A stretch of 64,000 nt of DNA from Bacteroidota bacterium (GTDB lineage Bacteria; Bacteroidota; Bacteroidia; Chitinophagales; Chitinophagaceae): the NCBI GenBank assembly GCA_018267965.1, contig JAFDXK010000002.1, positions 558,001 through 622,000 on the forward strand, read 5' to 3'. Shown one piece after another: positions 35,562 to 45,525 of this stretch (positions within the stretch are counted from its first letter, which is position 1; each line of letters starts with the position of its first letter). Both the position numbers and the translations under genes were made by a program. The notes beneath the pieces were generated by a model. The model was not told the origin of the DNA. It did not search any database and was given only the letters and a program-made list of their open reading frames with translations.

Positions 35562-36545
35562 ATGGATATTAAAGGTTCAAAAATACTGGTGATTGGCGGT
35601 GCAGGCTTCATAGGAGGTTTTGTAGTGCGTGAATTACTACAACATGATGTGAAAGAAGTAATCATCTACGACAACTTCACACGTGGTAAATACGAGAACA
35701 TTACCGACTGCCTGAAGGACAAGCGCTGCACAGTATATCCTTTTGGTGGCGATGTACGTGAACTGGATATATTGGATAAGGCAATGGAAGGGGTAGATTA
35801 TGTGTTTCACTTAGCAGCTATGTGGTTGCTGCATTGCAAAGATTTCCCACGTACAGCTTTTGATGTGAACATAGCAGGTACTTTCAATGTGCTGGAAGCA
35901 TGTGTAAAACATAGAGTAAAAAAACTCATCTACTCGTCATCTGCATCTGTATATGGTGATGCTGTAGAAGTGCCGATGACTGAGTCGCACCCGTTCAACA
36001 ATCAAAACTTTTATGGTGCTACTAAAATATCCGGCGAAGCCATGTGTACTGCTTTTCATGACAGGTATGGCTTGAATGTAGTGGGCTTACGTTATATGAA
36101 TGTATATGGGCCGGGGCAAGACCAGCATGCAGTGTATAGTGGTGTAGTGCCTATTATGCTGAATAAAATAGATGATAACGAACAACCTGTAATAAACGGC
36201 GATGGTACACAGGCTTATGACTTTATTTATGTAGAAGATGTGGCAAAGAGTAATGTACAGGCATTGTTGAGTGATGTGAATTTTGGTTATTACAACGTCG
36301 GTACAGAAATTCAGACAACTATAAAAGAATTGTGTGATACTATACTGCGCCTGAAAGACTCAAATCTTGAAGTGATATACAAGCCATATAGTGCAGATGA
36401 TGCAAGGGCATTGGTGAAAAACAGGATAGGGTCTCGTAAGAAAGCGGAAGAAGAATTAGGGTTTAAATATCAATACTCTCTCGAAGAAGGTTTGCTGCGA
36501 TTGATAGCATGGAGAGAGAAACAAAAACTGTCAACTATAATCTAA
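35562..36545 (+). CDS. NAD-dependent epimerase/dehydratase (extended SDR)
   Basis: A nucleotide-sugar modifying enzyme. It has Rossmann IGGAGFIGGFVV, catalytic Ser/Tyr/Lys in YSSSASVYGD and NFYGATKISGEA, and RYMNVYGPGQ downstream, as in UDP-glucose 4-epimerases and UDP-glucuronate decarboxylases. The frame is open from 35508, inside upxY, but the ATG at 35562 (MDIKGSKILVIGG) six bases after the upxY stop is the natural start. It overlaps the next aminotransferase by 37 bases. Substrate not determinable. Confidence 0.87.
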   Translation: MDIKGSKILVIGGAGFIGGFVVRELLQHDVKEVIIYDNFTRGKYENITDCLKDKRCTVYPFGGDVRELDILDKAMEGVDYVFHLAAMWLLHCKDFPRTAFDVNIAGTFNVLEACVKHRVKKLIYSSSASVYGDAVEVPMTESHPFNNQNFYGATKISGEAMCTAFHDRYGLNVVGLRYMNVYGPGQDQHAVYSGVVPIMLNKIDDNEQPVINGDGTQAYDFIYVEDVAKSNVQALLSDVNFGYYNVGTEIQTTIKELCDTILRLKDSNLEVIYKPYSADDARALVKNRIGSRKKAEEELGFKYQYSLEEGLLRLIAWREKQKLSTII

Positions 36546-37699
36546 TAGCATTGCAACCAACAAAACGAAACATACCAATCTCTCTGCCCAGTATGGGTGA
36601 TGAAGAATGGCTGGCATTGAAAGAACCCATCACTACAGGCTGGATAACGCAGGGCCCTAAAGTAGCACAGTTTGAAAAATTGTTTGCCGAAAGGCATAAA
36701 GTAAAGCATGCACTGGCAGTGTCTAATTGTACTACAGCTTTGCATCTTGCATTGGTTGCATTAGGTGTGGGCGATGGAGATGAGGTATTAGTGCCTGCAT
36801 TTACATGGGTATCAACTGCTAATGCCGTGATGTATTGCGGTGCGAAGCCCGTGTTCGTGGATGTTGACCCTGTGACGTTTAATATAGATGTTGATAAGAT
36901 TAAAGAAAAAATTACTGCTAAAACAAAAGCAATAATTCCTGTACACCTTTTCGGGTTGTGTGCAGATGTAGATAAGATAAAACAAATAGCGCCACAACTT
37001 AAAATAGTGGAGGATGGTGCTTGTGCTGCAGGTGCTGCATTGAACGGCGTCCCTGCTGGTGGTTTAGGTGATATTGGTTGCTTTTCTTTTCATCCGCGTA
37101 AATCTGTTACAACGGGTGAGGGGGGAATGTTGACAACCAATGATGATGCCCTTGCAGAAAAATTGAATTGCCTGCGCAATCATGGCGCATCAATATCAGA
37201 AGAACAAAGACATAAAGGCCCTCGACCTTATATTTTACCTGAGTTTGATATGGTAGGATATAACTACCGTATGACAGACCTGCAAGGTGCGCTGGGTGTG
37301 GTGCAGATACAAAAGCTGGATAAGTTCATTGACGAGCGTTCGCAATGGGCTAAGTATTATAATGAAGAGCTGAAAAGTATTAGCTGGTTGCGCGTTCCTG
37401 AATATAGTAACAGTTATAAGCACGGCTGGCAATCTTATGTATTGTTCATAGATGAAACTAAATCGCCTATGAAACGCAACGACCTGATGGAGTATCTGCA
37501 ACAACATGGTGTGAGTACGCGCCCGGGTACACATGCTGTGCATATGCTGGGATATTATGCCAATACATTTGGTATTCAGCCACAAGACTACCCTGGTGCT
37601 TATGCGGCTAATGAATATTCGATGTCGATACCGCTGCACAATAAAATGACGACAGAAGATTATGAATACATCGTTGGCCTGTTAAAAGGATTGAAATAA
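36509..37699 (+). CDS. Sugar aminotransferase (DegT/DnrJ/EryC1/StrS family)
   Basis: A PLP-dependent aminotransferase for keto-sugar nucleotides. It has GWITQGPKVAQFE at the N-terminus, the FTWVSTANAV segment, VEDGACAAGA with the ring-stacking Asp, and the PLP lysine in SFHPRKSVTTGEGG. It looks closer to perosamine- or PseC-type enzymes than to LegC. It could act as the WbpE step (3-amino-uronic acid formation) with the WbpA- and WbpD-like enzymes at 45526 and 46814, but this is a guess. The N-terminal ~15 residues overlap the previous gene; a later start is possible. Confidence 0.87.
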   Translation: MERETKTVNYNLIALQPTKRNIPISLPSMGDEEWLALKEPITTGWITQGPKVAQFEKLFAERHKVKHALAVSNCTTALHLALVALGVGDGDEVLVPAFTWVSTANAVMYCGAKPVFVDVDPVTFNIDVDKIKEKITAKTKAIIPVHLFGLCADVDKIKQIAPQLKIVEDGACAAGAALNGVPAGGLGDIGCFSFHPRKSVTTGEGGMLTTNDDALAEKLNCLRNHGASISEEQRHKGPRPYILPEFDMVGYNYRMTDLQGALGVVQIQKLDKFIDERSQWAKYYNEELKSISWLRVPEYSNSYKHGWQSYVLFIDETKSPMKRNDLMEYLQQHGVSTRPGTHAVHMLGYYANTFGIQPQDYPGAYAANEYSMSIPLHNKMTTEDYEYIVGLLKGLK

Positions 37700-39595
37700 A
37701 TGTGCGGCATAGCCGGAATATATAATCTTAATAAAGAACCTGTTCAGCCAAAGCTGGTAAAGCAAATGGCTGATAAGCTGGCGCATCGTGGCCCTGATGG
37801 CGAAGGTGTATTTGTAGATGGACATATAGGCCTGGGGCACAGAAGACTGGCTATATTAGATACTTCCTCATTGGGTGCACAACCCATGACATCCAAGAAT
37901 GATGAATGGGTAGTAGTGTTTAATGGATGTATTTACAATTTCAAAGAACTAAGAACTGAACTGCAGGAACGTGGATGTAATTTTGTCTCGCGTACTGATA
38001 CAGAAGTAATAACAGAAGGGCTTGCGGTGTACGGTGCTGATTTCTTTCAACGCCTAGATGGTATGTTTGCCATTGCTGCTTGGAATAAGAAGGAACAACA
38101 GTTGTATTTAAGTCGTGATAGGTTTGGTATCAAACCATTGTATTATTGGTTCAATGGTAAAACATTAGTATTTGCTTCAGAGATAAAAGCTATCATCGCA
38201 CATCCTGATTATAAGATGGATGTTGATTATAGTGCTTTGAATCAATACTTCTCTTTTCAGAATGTATTTTCATATAACACATTGTTTAGCGGAGTAACTA
38301 TGTTGCCACCAGCTAATACTGTGGTAGTGAATGCAGATTCAACATATGTGCGTCACTTCTCCTGGTGGGATTATGATTTCACCAAGAGCGACGATAGCAT
38401 GAGTTTTGATGACGCGGTGCAATTAACGCAATCTGCATTTGAGAAAGCCGTACATCGTCAAATGGTCGCGGACGTACCTGTAGGTTCTTACTTATCCGGT
38501 GGCATGGATTCGGGTTCTGTTACTGCAATTGCGTCAAGGCATACAGAAAGGTTGACAACATTCACTGCAGGGTTTGATATGTCTGAAGTAACAGGTGTGG
38601 AAGCCAACTATGATGAACGACGTGATGCTGAATTGACGGCCAATTACTTTAAGACAGAACATTACGAGCAAGTTATTAATGCCGGAGATTTAAGCTGGTC
38701 GTTGCCTAAGGTGATATATCATCTTGAGGATTTGCGTGTTGGTATGTGTTACCCGAGCTATTACATCAGCAGACTTGCATCTAAGTTTTCTAAAGTTTGT
38801 TTGCAGGGTACTGGTGGCGATGAATTGTTTGGTGGCTATCCATGGAGATACTATCGTGTATATCAATCATTGAACCAACAAGAGTTTTTCGATAATTACT
38901 ATGGTTTTTGGCAAAGGTTGGTGAATGATGGCGATAAACAGAAACTTTTTACCAAAGATGCTTTCGGTAAAGTAGATATTTCTGAACCCCGTACTGTTTT
39001 TGAACGTGTGTTTACGTTTAATAATAAACTGCGTTACGATACACCAGAACATCATATCGAGAACAGTCTCTACTTCGAGATAAAAACATTTCTTCCAGGT
39101 TTGCTGTTGGTTGGCGATAAGCTATCTATGGCGAACGGTTTGGAAGAGCGATTCCCTTTTATGGATAATGCACTTGTAGATGTAGCAATGCAGATACCTG
39201 TAAAGCATAAACTGGGCAACCTGGAAGCTATGAAACAGGTGAATGAGAATGCTTATTATAAAGAAAAGCTACAAGCATATAAAGAATATGATGATGGTAA
39301 GAATGTATTGCGTAAGGCAATGATGAGCTACTTGCCTGAGAAAATAATCAATAGAAAAAAACAAGGGTTCTCTGCACCGGATGAAAGTTGGTATCGCGGA
39401 GAGAATGCGCAGTACATAAAAGATTTACTACTTGGTAAGAAAACGGTATCAGCAGATTTTATCAACCCTGCATATATCGAACATATATTTAAAGAGCACA
39501 CAGAAAAAAATGTCAATCACCGATTACTGCTTTGGTCGTTCCTGAGCTTTGAATGGTGGTGTCGTATATTCTTAAACAATGAAAGCGCATATTAA
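37700..39595 (+). CDS. asnB: Asparagine synthetase (glutamine-hydrolysing)
   Basis: An AsnB-type amidotransferase. The N-terminal Ntn glutaminase begins MCGIAGIYN with catalytic Cys2, and has HRGPDGEG and GHRRLAILD. The synthetase domain has the PP-loop YLSGGMDSGSV and the later GTGGDELFGGYPW. At 631 residues it is full length. Inside a polysaccharide locus such enzymes may amidate sugar carboxyl groups rather than make free asparagine; the context favours this but does not prove it. Its ATG follows the aminotransferase stop at once, and its end overlaps the acetyltransferase by 17 bases. Confidence 0.92.
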   Translation: MCGIAGIYNLNKEPVQPKLVKQMADKLAHRGPDGEGVFVDGHIGLGHRRLAILDTSSLGAQPMTSKNDEWVVVFNGCIYNFKELRTELQERGCNFVSRTDTEVITEGLAVYGADFFQRLDGMFAIAAWNKKEQQLYLSRDRFGIKPLYYWFNGKTLVFASEIKAIIAHPDYKMDVDYSALNQYFSFQNVFSYNTLFSGVTMLPPANTVVVNADSTYVRHFSWWDYDFTKSDDSMSFDDAVQLTQSAFEKAVHRQMVADVPVGSYLSGGMDSGSVTAIASRHTERLTTFTAGFDMSEVTGVEANYDERRDAELTANYFKTEHYEQVINAGDLSWSLPKVIYHLEDLRVGMCYPSYYISRLASKFSKVCLQGTGGDELFGGYPWRYYRVYQSLNQQEFFDNYYGFWQRLVNDGDKQKLFTKDAFGKVDISEPRTVFERVFTFNNKLRYDTPEHHIENSLYFEIKTFLPGLLLVGDKLSMANGLEERFPFMDNALVDVAMQIPVKHKLGNLEAMKQVNENAYYKEKLQAYKEYDDGKNVLRKAMMSYLPEKIINRKKQGFSAPDESWYRGENAQYIKDLLLGKKTVSADFINPAYIEHIFKEHTEKNVNHRLLLWSFLSFEWWCRIFLNNESAY

Positions 39596-40151
39596 ATCAG
39601 TATTGAAATTGTTTTTCACCAGGCAACGAGACAAACTCAAGCAGGATTACAACCGTGTATTACCTGCTAATGAATTGTTTACCGACCGTTGGGAGAAGGC
39701 TAAATACCTCGGTTTTGGAGAAGGTACCAGTGTGTATGATAGTTGTTGTGTGTTTGCGGATGTAAAAGTGGGTAAGAATACATGGATAGGGCCCTTTACA
39801 ATATTAGACGGTACAGGCGGATTGACGATTGGTTCTAATTGTTCTATATCAGCAGGAGTGCATATTTATACACACAATACCGTGAAATGGGCTGTAAGTG
39901 GCGGCAATGAGAAATATGAATATAGCGCTATAGCTATAGGCGATAACTGTTTTATAGGCCCGCAAAGTATGATACAGAATGGAGTGACGATAGGCAAGCA
40001 TTGCATTGTAGCAGCCAACAGTTTTGTAAATAAAGACGTGGCTGATTATTGTATAGTTGCCGGCAATCCTGCAAAAGAAATAGGACGTGTGAATATTGGT
40101 GCTGATGGCAAAGTCGAATTAAAATATTTCGAGAATGGACTTGAAGGATAA
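39579..40151 (+). CDS. Hexapeptide-repeat (LbH) O-acetyltransferase
   Basis: A left-handed beta-helix acyltransferase, about 190 residues. Hexapeptide repeats run from VKVGKNTWIGPF through IGDNCFIGPQSMIQNGVTIGKHCIVAANS, and the end GNPAKEIGRV is the typical cap. The catalytic histidine is probably in VHIYTHNTVKW. An N-terminal basic helix (KSVLKLFFTRQRDKLK) is unusual and may touch a membrane or a partner. It probably acetylates a sugar of the polymer. It overlaps both neighbours, so translation is coupled. Confidence 0.87.
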   Translation: MKAHIKSVLKLFFTRQRDKLKQDYNRVLPANELFTDRWEKAKYLGFGEGTSVYDSCCVFADVKVGKNTWIGPFTILDGTGGLTIGSNCSISAGVHIYTHNTVKWAVSGGNEKYEYSAIAIGDNCFIGPQSMIQNGVTIGKHCIVAANSFVNKDVADYCIVAGNPAKEIGRVNIGADGKVELKYFENGLEG

Positions 40152-41316
40152 AAAGATCTGCAGCAGGTGTATTTATGATGATGGTGTACCAAACATAGTG
40201 TTTGATGAGCAAGGTGTATGCAACTACTGTAAAACAATGGACAAGTTGCAGGAAGAGTATAAGACAGGTACGCAAGAAGGTATAGATACATTTTTAAAAA
40301 TAGTAGAGCAGATAAAGAAGGATGGTGAGGGTAAAGAATATGATTGTGTGATAGGTGTAAGTGGTGGTACAGACTCATCGTATATGGTGCACCAGGCTGT
40401 AAAAGAATGGGGGCTACGACCACTGGCTGTACATTATGATAATACATGGAATTCCAGTATTGCGACAGGTAATATCCGTAAGGTGCTGGATAAGTTGAAT
40501 GTAGACCTATATACACATGTAGTAGACCACAATGAAGCGAATGATATTTGTAAATCGTTTTTAAAATCGGGAGTTCCTGAATTGGATGGACCGACTGATA
40601 TAGCATTGGCAGAAGTATTGTATCGTGCTGCCAGTCAATACAAGGTTAAATATATTCTTGAAGGGCATTCCTATAAAGCAGAAGGTATCTCGCCATTAGG
40701 TATCATGTATATCGATGGTAAGTACATCAGTGATATACATAAGCGTTTTGGAAAGGTTAAAATGAAAACCTTCCCGAATATGCCGTTGACTTCATTTTTA
40801 AAGTGGATCATATTCAAGAAGATAAAAAAGATTCGCCCGCTTTGGTATATACCTTATTCTAAAGGAGATGCCCGTACTTTTCTTGAAAAAGAATATGGCT
40901 GGGAATATTATGGCGGCCACCACCTTGAAAACAGGATGACTGCTTTTCATCATAGCGTATATCATCCAAGACGTTTCAAACTCGACCAAAGAAATAATAG
41001 CCTGTCTGCTGCTGTTCGTTCAGGTGTAATGAGCAGGGAAGATGCTTTGGCAGAATATGCAAAACCACCGCATATAGAAGAAGACCTGATTCCTTATTTT
41101 AAAAAGCGTTTGGAGTTGAGTGATGAAGAGTACGACAGCTACTTTGCAGCACCCAAAAAATTCTTTTGGGATTATAAGACCTACAAGAAAACTTTCGAGC
41201 GCATGAGGCCATTGTTTTACATATTGAGTAAAGCCAGTCTCGTGCCAAAAAGTTTTTATTTAAAATATTGTTTCCCCCTGGATATAGAGAAACTGAAAAA
41301 ACAGCAGCAGTTATGA
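40135..41316 (+). CDS. N-acetyl sugar amidotransferase (WbpG/PseA-like)
   Basis: Belongs to the ATP-dependent amidotransferases that build acetamidino groups on nucleotide sugars. It has a four-cysteine zinc site (CSRC near residue 9, CNYC near 31) and a PP-loop ATP site VIGVSGGTDSSYMV. Length 393 matches WbpG. It works with a HisH-type glutaminase, which is the next gene (four-base overlap). In Pseudomonas O-antigen synthesis a HisF-like partner is also encoded, but none is found here. It would convert an acetamido to an acetamidino group on a uronic acid sugar (inference from family). Confidence 0.9.
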   Translation: MDLKDKKICSRCIYDDGVPNIVFDEQGVCNYCKTMDKLQEEYKTGTQEGIDTFLKIVEQIKKDGEGKEYDCVIGVSGGTDSSYMVHQAVKEWGLRPLAVHYDNTWNSSIATGNIRKVLDKLNVDLYTHVVDHNEANDICKSFLKSGVPELDGPTDIALAEVLYRAASQYKVKYILEGHSYKAEGISPLGIMYIDGKYISDIHKRFGKVKMKTFPNMPLTSFLKWIIFKKIKKIRPLWYIPYSKGDARTFLEKEYGWEYYGGHHLENRMTAFHHSVYHPRRFKLDQRNNSLSAAVRSGVMSREDALAEYAKPPHIEEDLIPYFKKRLELSDEEYDSYFAAPKKFFWDYKTYKKTFERMRPLFYILSKASLVPKSFYLKYCFPLDIEKLKKQQQL

Positions 41317-41927
41317 TAACGATTATCAATTATGGGATGGGCAATCTCGCATCCGTACAAAATATGCTAAAACGTATTGGTACGCCATGCGAGATCACGA
41401 GTGATTTGGATAAGATAAGCAAGGCGAAAAAAATATTGCTTCCCGGCGTAGGTGCGTTCGATGCTGCTATTGAAAGAATTGATGCTGCAGGTTTTCGGGA
41501 AGTATTGAATACAAAAGCACTACAGGAAAAAGTACCCGTATTGGGTATATGTTTGGGTTTGCAATTACTGACCGAATCGAGTGAAGAAGGTAAGTTAAAA
41601 GGTTTGGGGTGGATACCTGCTAAAACACTGAAGTTCAATTTTCCGCAACCTAATAACCTGAAAGTGCCGCACATGGGTTGGGATGAAATTCATGTAGTAA
41701 ATCAAAGCGCATTGCTAAGTGACCTGCCTGCCGAACCAAGATTTTATTTTGTACACTCATATCATGCCAAGGCAGATGCAGATAAATATGTATTGGCGAG
41801 AACTACGTATGGTTACGAATTTGATTCTGTAATAACTAATGGTGATAATATTTTTGGTGCGCAGTTTCACCCTGAAAAGAGCCACAAGTTTGGTATGAAG
41901 TTGCTAGATAATTTTTCAAAAATGTAA
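41313..41927 (+). CDS. HisH-type glutamine amidotransferase
   Basis: A class I glutaminase that releases ammonia for a partner. The start ATG at 41313 (MITIINYGMGNLASVQNML) overlaps the amidotransferase stop as ATGA; the open frame extends to 41268, but that is not needed. The triad is the Cys in GICLGLQLL and the His/Glu in GAQFHPEKSHKFG. Sequence is like HisH of histidine synthesis, but the place beside a WbpG-like gene points to sugar amidination. About 204 residues, normal. Confidence 0.92.
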   Translation: MITIINYGMGNLASVQNMLKRIGTPCEITSDLDKISKAKKILLPGVGAFDAAIERIDAAGFREVLNTKALQEKVPVLGICLGLQLLTESSEEGKLKGLGWIPAKTLKFNFPQPNNLKVPHMGWDEIHVVNQSALLSDLPAEPRFYFVHSYHAKADADKYVLARTTYGYEFDSVITNGDNIFGAQFHPEKSHKFGMKLLDNFSKM

Positions 41928-43075
41928 TGAGAGTTGCATTAATAGGAAATATGAACAATAATTTCTTCGCTCTCATGCGCTATATGAGAGACGCAGGAAT
42001 TGATGCAGAACTATTAATGTATGAAGGAGAGGGTGCTCATTTTGCACCTGAAAACGATACCTGGGAGATTGAAAAATGGAAGCCATACATCAGGCAGACA
42101 AATCTGAATAGCGGGTTGGGACAGTATTTCAAACTGTCGAAAGAAGAAATAAGGAAAACGTTTGAAGGCTATGACCACTATATAGGTTGTGGATTCACCC
42201 CGGCTTATTTTTACAAGGCAGGTTTGCAGTTAGATTTATTTACGCCTTATTGTGTAGGTATTGAATACACTTACAGGATAACTAAAACTAAACCTGTACA
42301 TTATCTCAAAGAGAGTATTGAAGCCTATTATCAAAAAAAAGGGCTTAAAAATAATACAAGAGTAATAGGTACTATTGATGAAGAAAGCAGGATAAAAGCT
42401 CAAGCTACTGGCACCAAGTGCATCTCTCTGCCTATGCTAATGCTGTACAATAAAGAGAAAGCTATAAATACTGATGTTGAGCTGAATCGTGTTATTGACA
42501 GATTCAAACAACATTATCCTGTTGTATTCAGTCATGTTTCACATTACCCTCTAGGTAGTCGCACCCACGAAATAAAAAGGAACGATATTCTGATAAAAGC
42601 ATTCGCACAGTTTGTTGAGAATACTTCTCATAAACCATTACTAGTGTTGTTTGATTATGGAGAGGGGGTGTCGCAATCCAAACAGTTAATCAGAGATTTG
42701 GGTATAGAAGACAAAGTAATCTGGCTGCCGCTAATGAGCAGGAAGAAGATATTGCTTTTGTTAGAACACGTACATTTTGGAGGTGCTGAATTTGGAGGTG
42801 CTATATGGGGAGGTACAGGGTGGGAGTTTATGTCTAAAGGAGTGCCTTTTTTTCAATACGTAGATATGCCAGATTCAGAGTTTGAGCTTAAAACAAAGAT
42901 GCCGATGCCTGCATTTTTTAATAGTGCGGATGTTGATACCATAGCTAACACTTTAAGCAGCTATTCAGATAACCCCGAGGCTCTGCATAGAGCGGGAGAG
43001 GCCCTGACCGATTGGTTTAATAAACAAGCGGGGGAATCTTTAGCAAATAAATACATTTCATTAGTAAAAAAATAA
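41927..43075 (+). CDS. Putative glycosyltransferase, GNMNNNFFAL group, copy 1
   Basis: A 382-residue protein that looks like a GT-B glycosyltransferase. The N-terminus MRVALIGNMNNNFFALMRYMRDAG is a Rossmann start of which the NMNNNFFAL part recurs in the gene at 48897. The C-half has LVLFDYGEGVSQSKQLIRDLGI, and then GVPFFQYVDMP where GT-B enzymes bind the donor. No signal peptide or membrane span. It starts at the last base of the HisH stop. I do not recognise a named family, so the transferred sugar is unknown. Confidence 0.7.
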   Translation: MRVALIGNMNNNFFALMRYMRDAGIDAELLMYEGEGAHFAPENDTWEIEKWKPYIRQTNLNSGLGQYFKLSKEEIRKTFEGYDHYIGCGFTPAYFYKAGLQLDLFTPYCVGIEYTYRITKTKPVHYLKESIEAYYQKKGLKNNTRVIGTIDEESRIKAQATGTKCISLPMLMLYNKEKAINTDVELNRVIDRFKQHYPVVFSHVSHYPLGSRTHEIKRNDILIKAFAQFVENTSHKPLLVLFDYGEGVSQSKQLIRDLGIEDKVIWLPLMSRKKILLLLEHVHFGGAEFGGAIWGGTGWEFMSKGVPFFQYVDMPDSEFELKTKMPMPAFFNSADVDTIANTLSSYSDNPEALHRAGEALTDWFNKQAGESLANKYISLVKK

Positions 43076-43154
43076 CAAGAATAAGCTTGTAAGATGCAAT
43101 GCAAATCGACACCTGTATTGTATATTTAAAACTTAAAATCTGATACGAAACCGA

Positions 43155-45518
43155 ATGCAGGGCACACCCGAAAATATGTTTGCTGATAGTGGCCGTAAGG
43201 ATAATGCGGTAATTATCGAAAGGATTGTTTCGCGTATTGTTGCATACTGGCCGGTGATACTTATTTGTGTTGTAGTATCTTTTATATGCAGCGTTGTGTA
43301 CCTGCGATATAAAACACCTATATATGCAGTTCATGCCAAAGTGCTGTTAAGAAGTGATTCTAAAAAATCAGCTGATGGTGGTATGCTGGCAGAGTTAGGA
43401 CTTGAGAACAGTGCAAATAACGTAGAAAGTGAGGTTGAAATATTTAAGAGCAGGTTGTTAATGCAAAGGGTAGTGGAGTATTTGCATTTGAATATACAAT
43501 ACTATGTTCCAGGTAAAATTCAGACAGGTAATTTATATAATGATGCGCCGTTTAGAATTGTGCCATTGTTTAACGATAGCACTATACAGTCTGATTACTC
43601 CTATCACTGTTCTCTGACTGATGATAAGAAATTCGAGATAACATCAGGGAATAATAAATGGAACGGTGCTTTAGGAGATACCGTTAATCTTACAGCAGGC
43701 AGAGCGGTTATAGCTGTTAATCCTTTAGCAGGCCACATGTACGATGCTACACGTGAATTTATTTTTACTATCAGCCCCATTGAGCCTATTGCTGATATGT
43801 ATGCCGGGGCACTTACAATCGAACTTCCAAATAAACAGGTAAGCGTAATTACGCTGTCTATACAAGATGCCATACCTCAAAGAGGAGAAGATATCCTAAG
43901 CTGCCTGATTGAAGAATATAAATACGCCAACGTAGAAGATAAAAATCAGGTAGCAGATGGCACTATCGACTTTATTGACAATCGACTTGCTGATGTAGAA
44001 AAGGGGTTAACAGGTGTAGAGAAAGATTTTGCAAGTTTTAAAAGCGCTAACAGAATAACGAATGTAGCGACAAATGCAGAGTTGTTGTCAACTAATACCA
44101 ATGATAACATTAAAGAGCTGACCCAAAAAGAAATACAATTAAAAGTACTCGAATCGCTTGAAAAGTATTTAAATGACAATAATAACGTTCGTCGAATAAT
44201 GCCTGCAACGTTGATTGCACAAGATTTAACATTGGTGAAGATTATTGAAGACTATAACACATTGCAAACTAACAGACAAAGGCTCTTGTTGTCTTATACT
44301 GAGAATAGTATTTATATCAAAAATATAGACAAGCAACTTGAAGACCTCAGGGGCAGTATGAAGAATTACATAGTTTCACTGAAGGCTGGTTATGAAGTCT
44401 CTGTCAATGAACTGAAAGCACAGGAAGGTTTGATAAATGCCAAAGTGGGACAGGTACCGGAAAAGGAAAGAGTATTTCTTGATTATGAAAGGAAACAACA
44501 AATCAAGCAAGACCTCTACTTGTTTTTGCTGAAGAAAAGAGAGGAGATGGCTATCTCAAAAACAGCTAACGTTTCAAACCTTAAGGTTATTGATGTTGCC
44601 AAAAGAGATTCATCGCCTGTTACACCGAAAAAATCAAGAGTCTATTTGATTGCACTTGTTATAGGCCTGGCTGTACCTGGTTTAAGAATAACTTCCAAAG
44701 AAGTCTTTGGTAATAAAGTGAGCTCAAGGGCTGACGTTGAAAAATTAACCCAGGTACCTGTTATAGCAGAGATTGCAAAGAGTCGTGCTAATGATATGAT
44801 AGTTGTGAAGTCAGGGAGTAAGAGTATTATAGCCGAGCAGTTTAGAGGCTTAAGAACTAATCTTCACTTTTTGCTTTCCGACGAACAAAAGAAGGTTATA
44901 ATGGTAACGTCAAGTATGAGTGGAGAAGGTAAATCTTTTGTCACTCTGAATCTGGCTGGCACAATAGCATTATCGGGTAAAAAAGTTGTTGTAGTTGAAC
45001 TTGATTTGCGCAAACCAAAAATTGCAAAATACCTCGGCATAAATAACGACAGGGGCTTTTCTGATTATATCATTGAGAAGGCAGACTTAAATAGTATTAT
45101 TAAGCCATCAGGCATACAAGATAACCTGTATGTAATAACATCAGGTACCACACCACCCAATCCGGCAGAATTGTTAATGCTTACAAAGGTTGAGACATTT
45201 TTTAATGAGCTAAAAACCAGGTTCGACTATATACTTATTGATACAGCACCGGTAGGGCTTGTAACAGATGCCCAACTACTAAATAAATATGCTGACGCCT
45301 CATTGTATGTATTGAGACAAGATTATACATACAAACAACAGGTGATGACAGCAAATACCATGTACCAGGCCGGCAAACTTCATGGGATGGGTTTTGTGAT
45401 AAATGATGTAAAGAAATCCTCAGATAATTACGGCTATGGAAATTATAACTCAGGTTATTTTGAAGATGAACGGTCAAGTGTGTATTCTAAATTCAAACAT
45501 CTTATAAAACGTAAATAA
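43155..45518 (+). CDS. Wzc-like polysaccharide co-polymerase and tyrosine autokinase
   Basis: Controls chain length and export of the polymer. It has a Wzz domain with a first membrane span ([20 protein letters not shown], residues ~30-50), a long periplasmic coiled-coil part, a second span ([15 protein letters not shown] near 500), and a cytoplasmic BY-kinase with Walker [10 protein letters not shown] (586-594), Walker A' [12 protein letters not shown], and Walker [14 protein letters not shown] tyrosine-rich tail ([19 protein letters not shown]) holds the autophosphorylation sites. At 787 residues it is complete. The phosphatase at 30191 is its likely antagonist. Confidence 0.95.
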   Translation: MQGTPENMFADSGRKDNAVIIERIVSRIVAYWPVILICVVVSFICSVVYLRYKTPIYAVHAKVLLRSDSKKSADGGMLAELGLENSANNVESEVEIFKSRLLMQRVVEYLHLNIQYYVPGKIQTGNLYNDAPFRIVPLFNDSTIQSDYSYHCSLTDDKKFEITSGNNKWNGALGDTVNLTAGRAVIAVNPLAGHMYDATREFIFTISPIEPIADMYAGALTIELPNKQVSVITLSIQDAIPQRGEDILSCLIEEYKYANVEDKNQVADGTIDFIDNRLADVEKGLTGVEKDFASFKSANRITNVATNAELLSTNTNDNIKELTQKEIQLKVLESLEKYLNDNNNVRRIMPATLIAQDLTLVKIIEDYNTLQTNRQRLLLSYTENSIYIKNIDKQLEDLRGSMKNYIVSLKAGYEVSVNELKAQEGLINAKVGQVPEKERVFLDYERKQQIKQDLYLFLLKKREEMAISKTANVSNLKVIDVAKRDSSPVTPKKSRVYLIALVIGLAVPGLRITSKEVFGNKVSSRADVEKLTQVPVIAEIAKSRANDMIVVKSGSKSIIAEQFRGLRTNLHFLLSDEQKKVIMVTSSMSGEGKSFVTLNLAGTIALSGKKVVVVELDLRKPKIAKYLGINNDRGFSDYIIEKADLNSIIKPSGIQDNLYVITSGTTPPNPAELLMLTKVETFFNELKTRFDYILIDTAPVGLVTDAQLLNKYADASLYVLRQDYTYKQQVMTANTMYQAGKLHGMGFVINDVKKSSDNYGYGNYNSGYFEDERSSVYSKFKHLIKRK

Positions 45519-45525
45519 ACAAAAC

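Noticed and set aside
40046-40606. 186-codon minus-strand open frame
   Set aside because: It is antisense to the acetyltransferase and the WbpG-like gene and is rich in Tyr, His and Leu, a typical antisense artefact.
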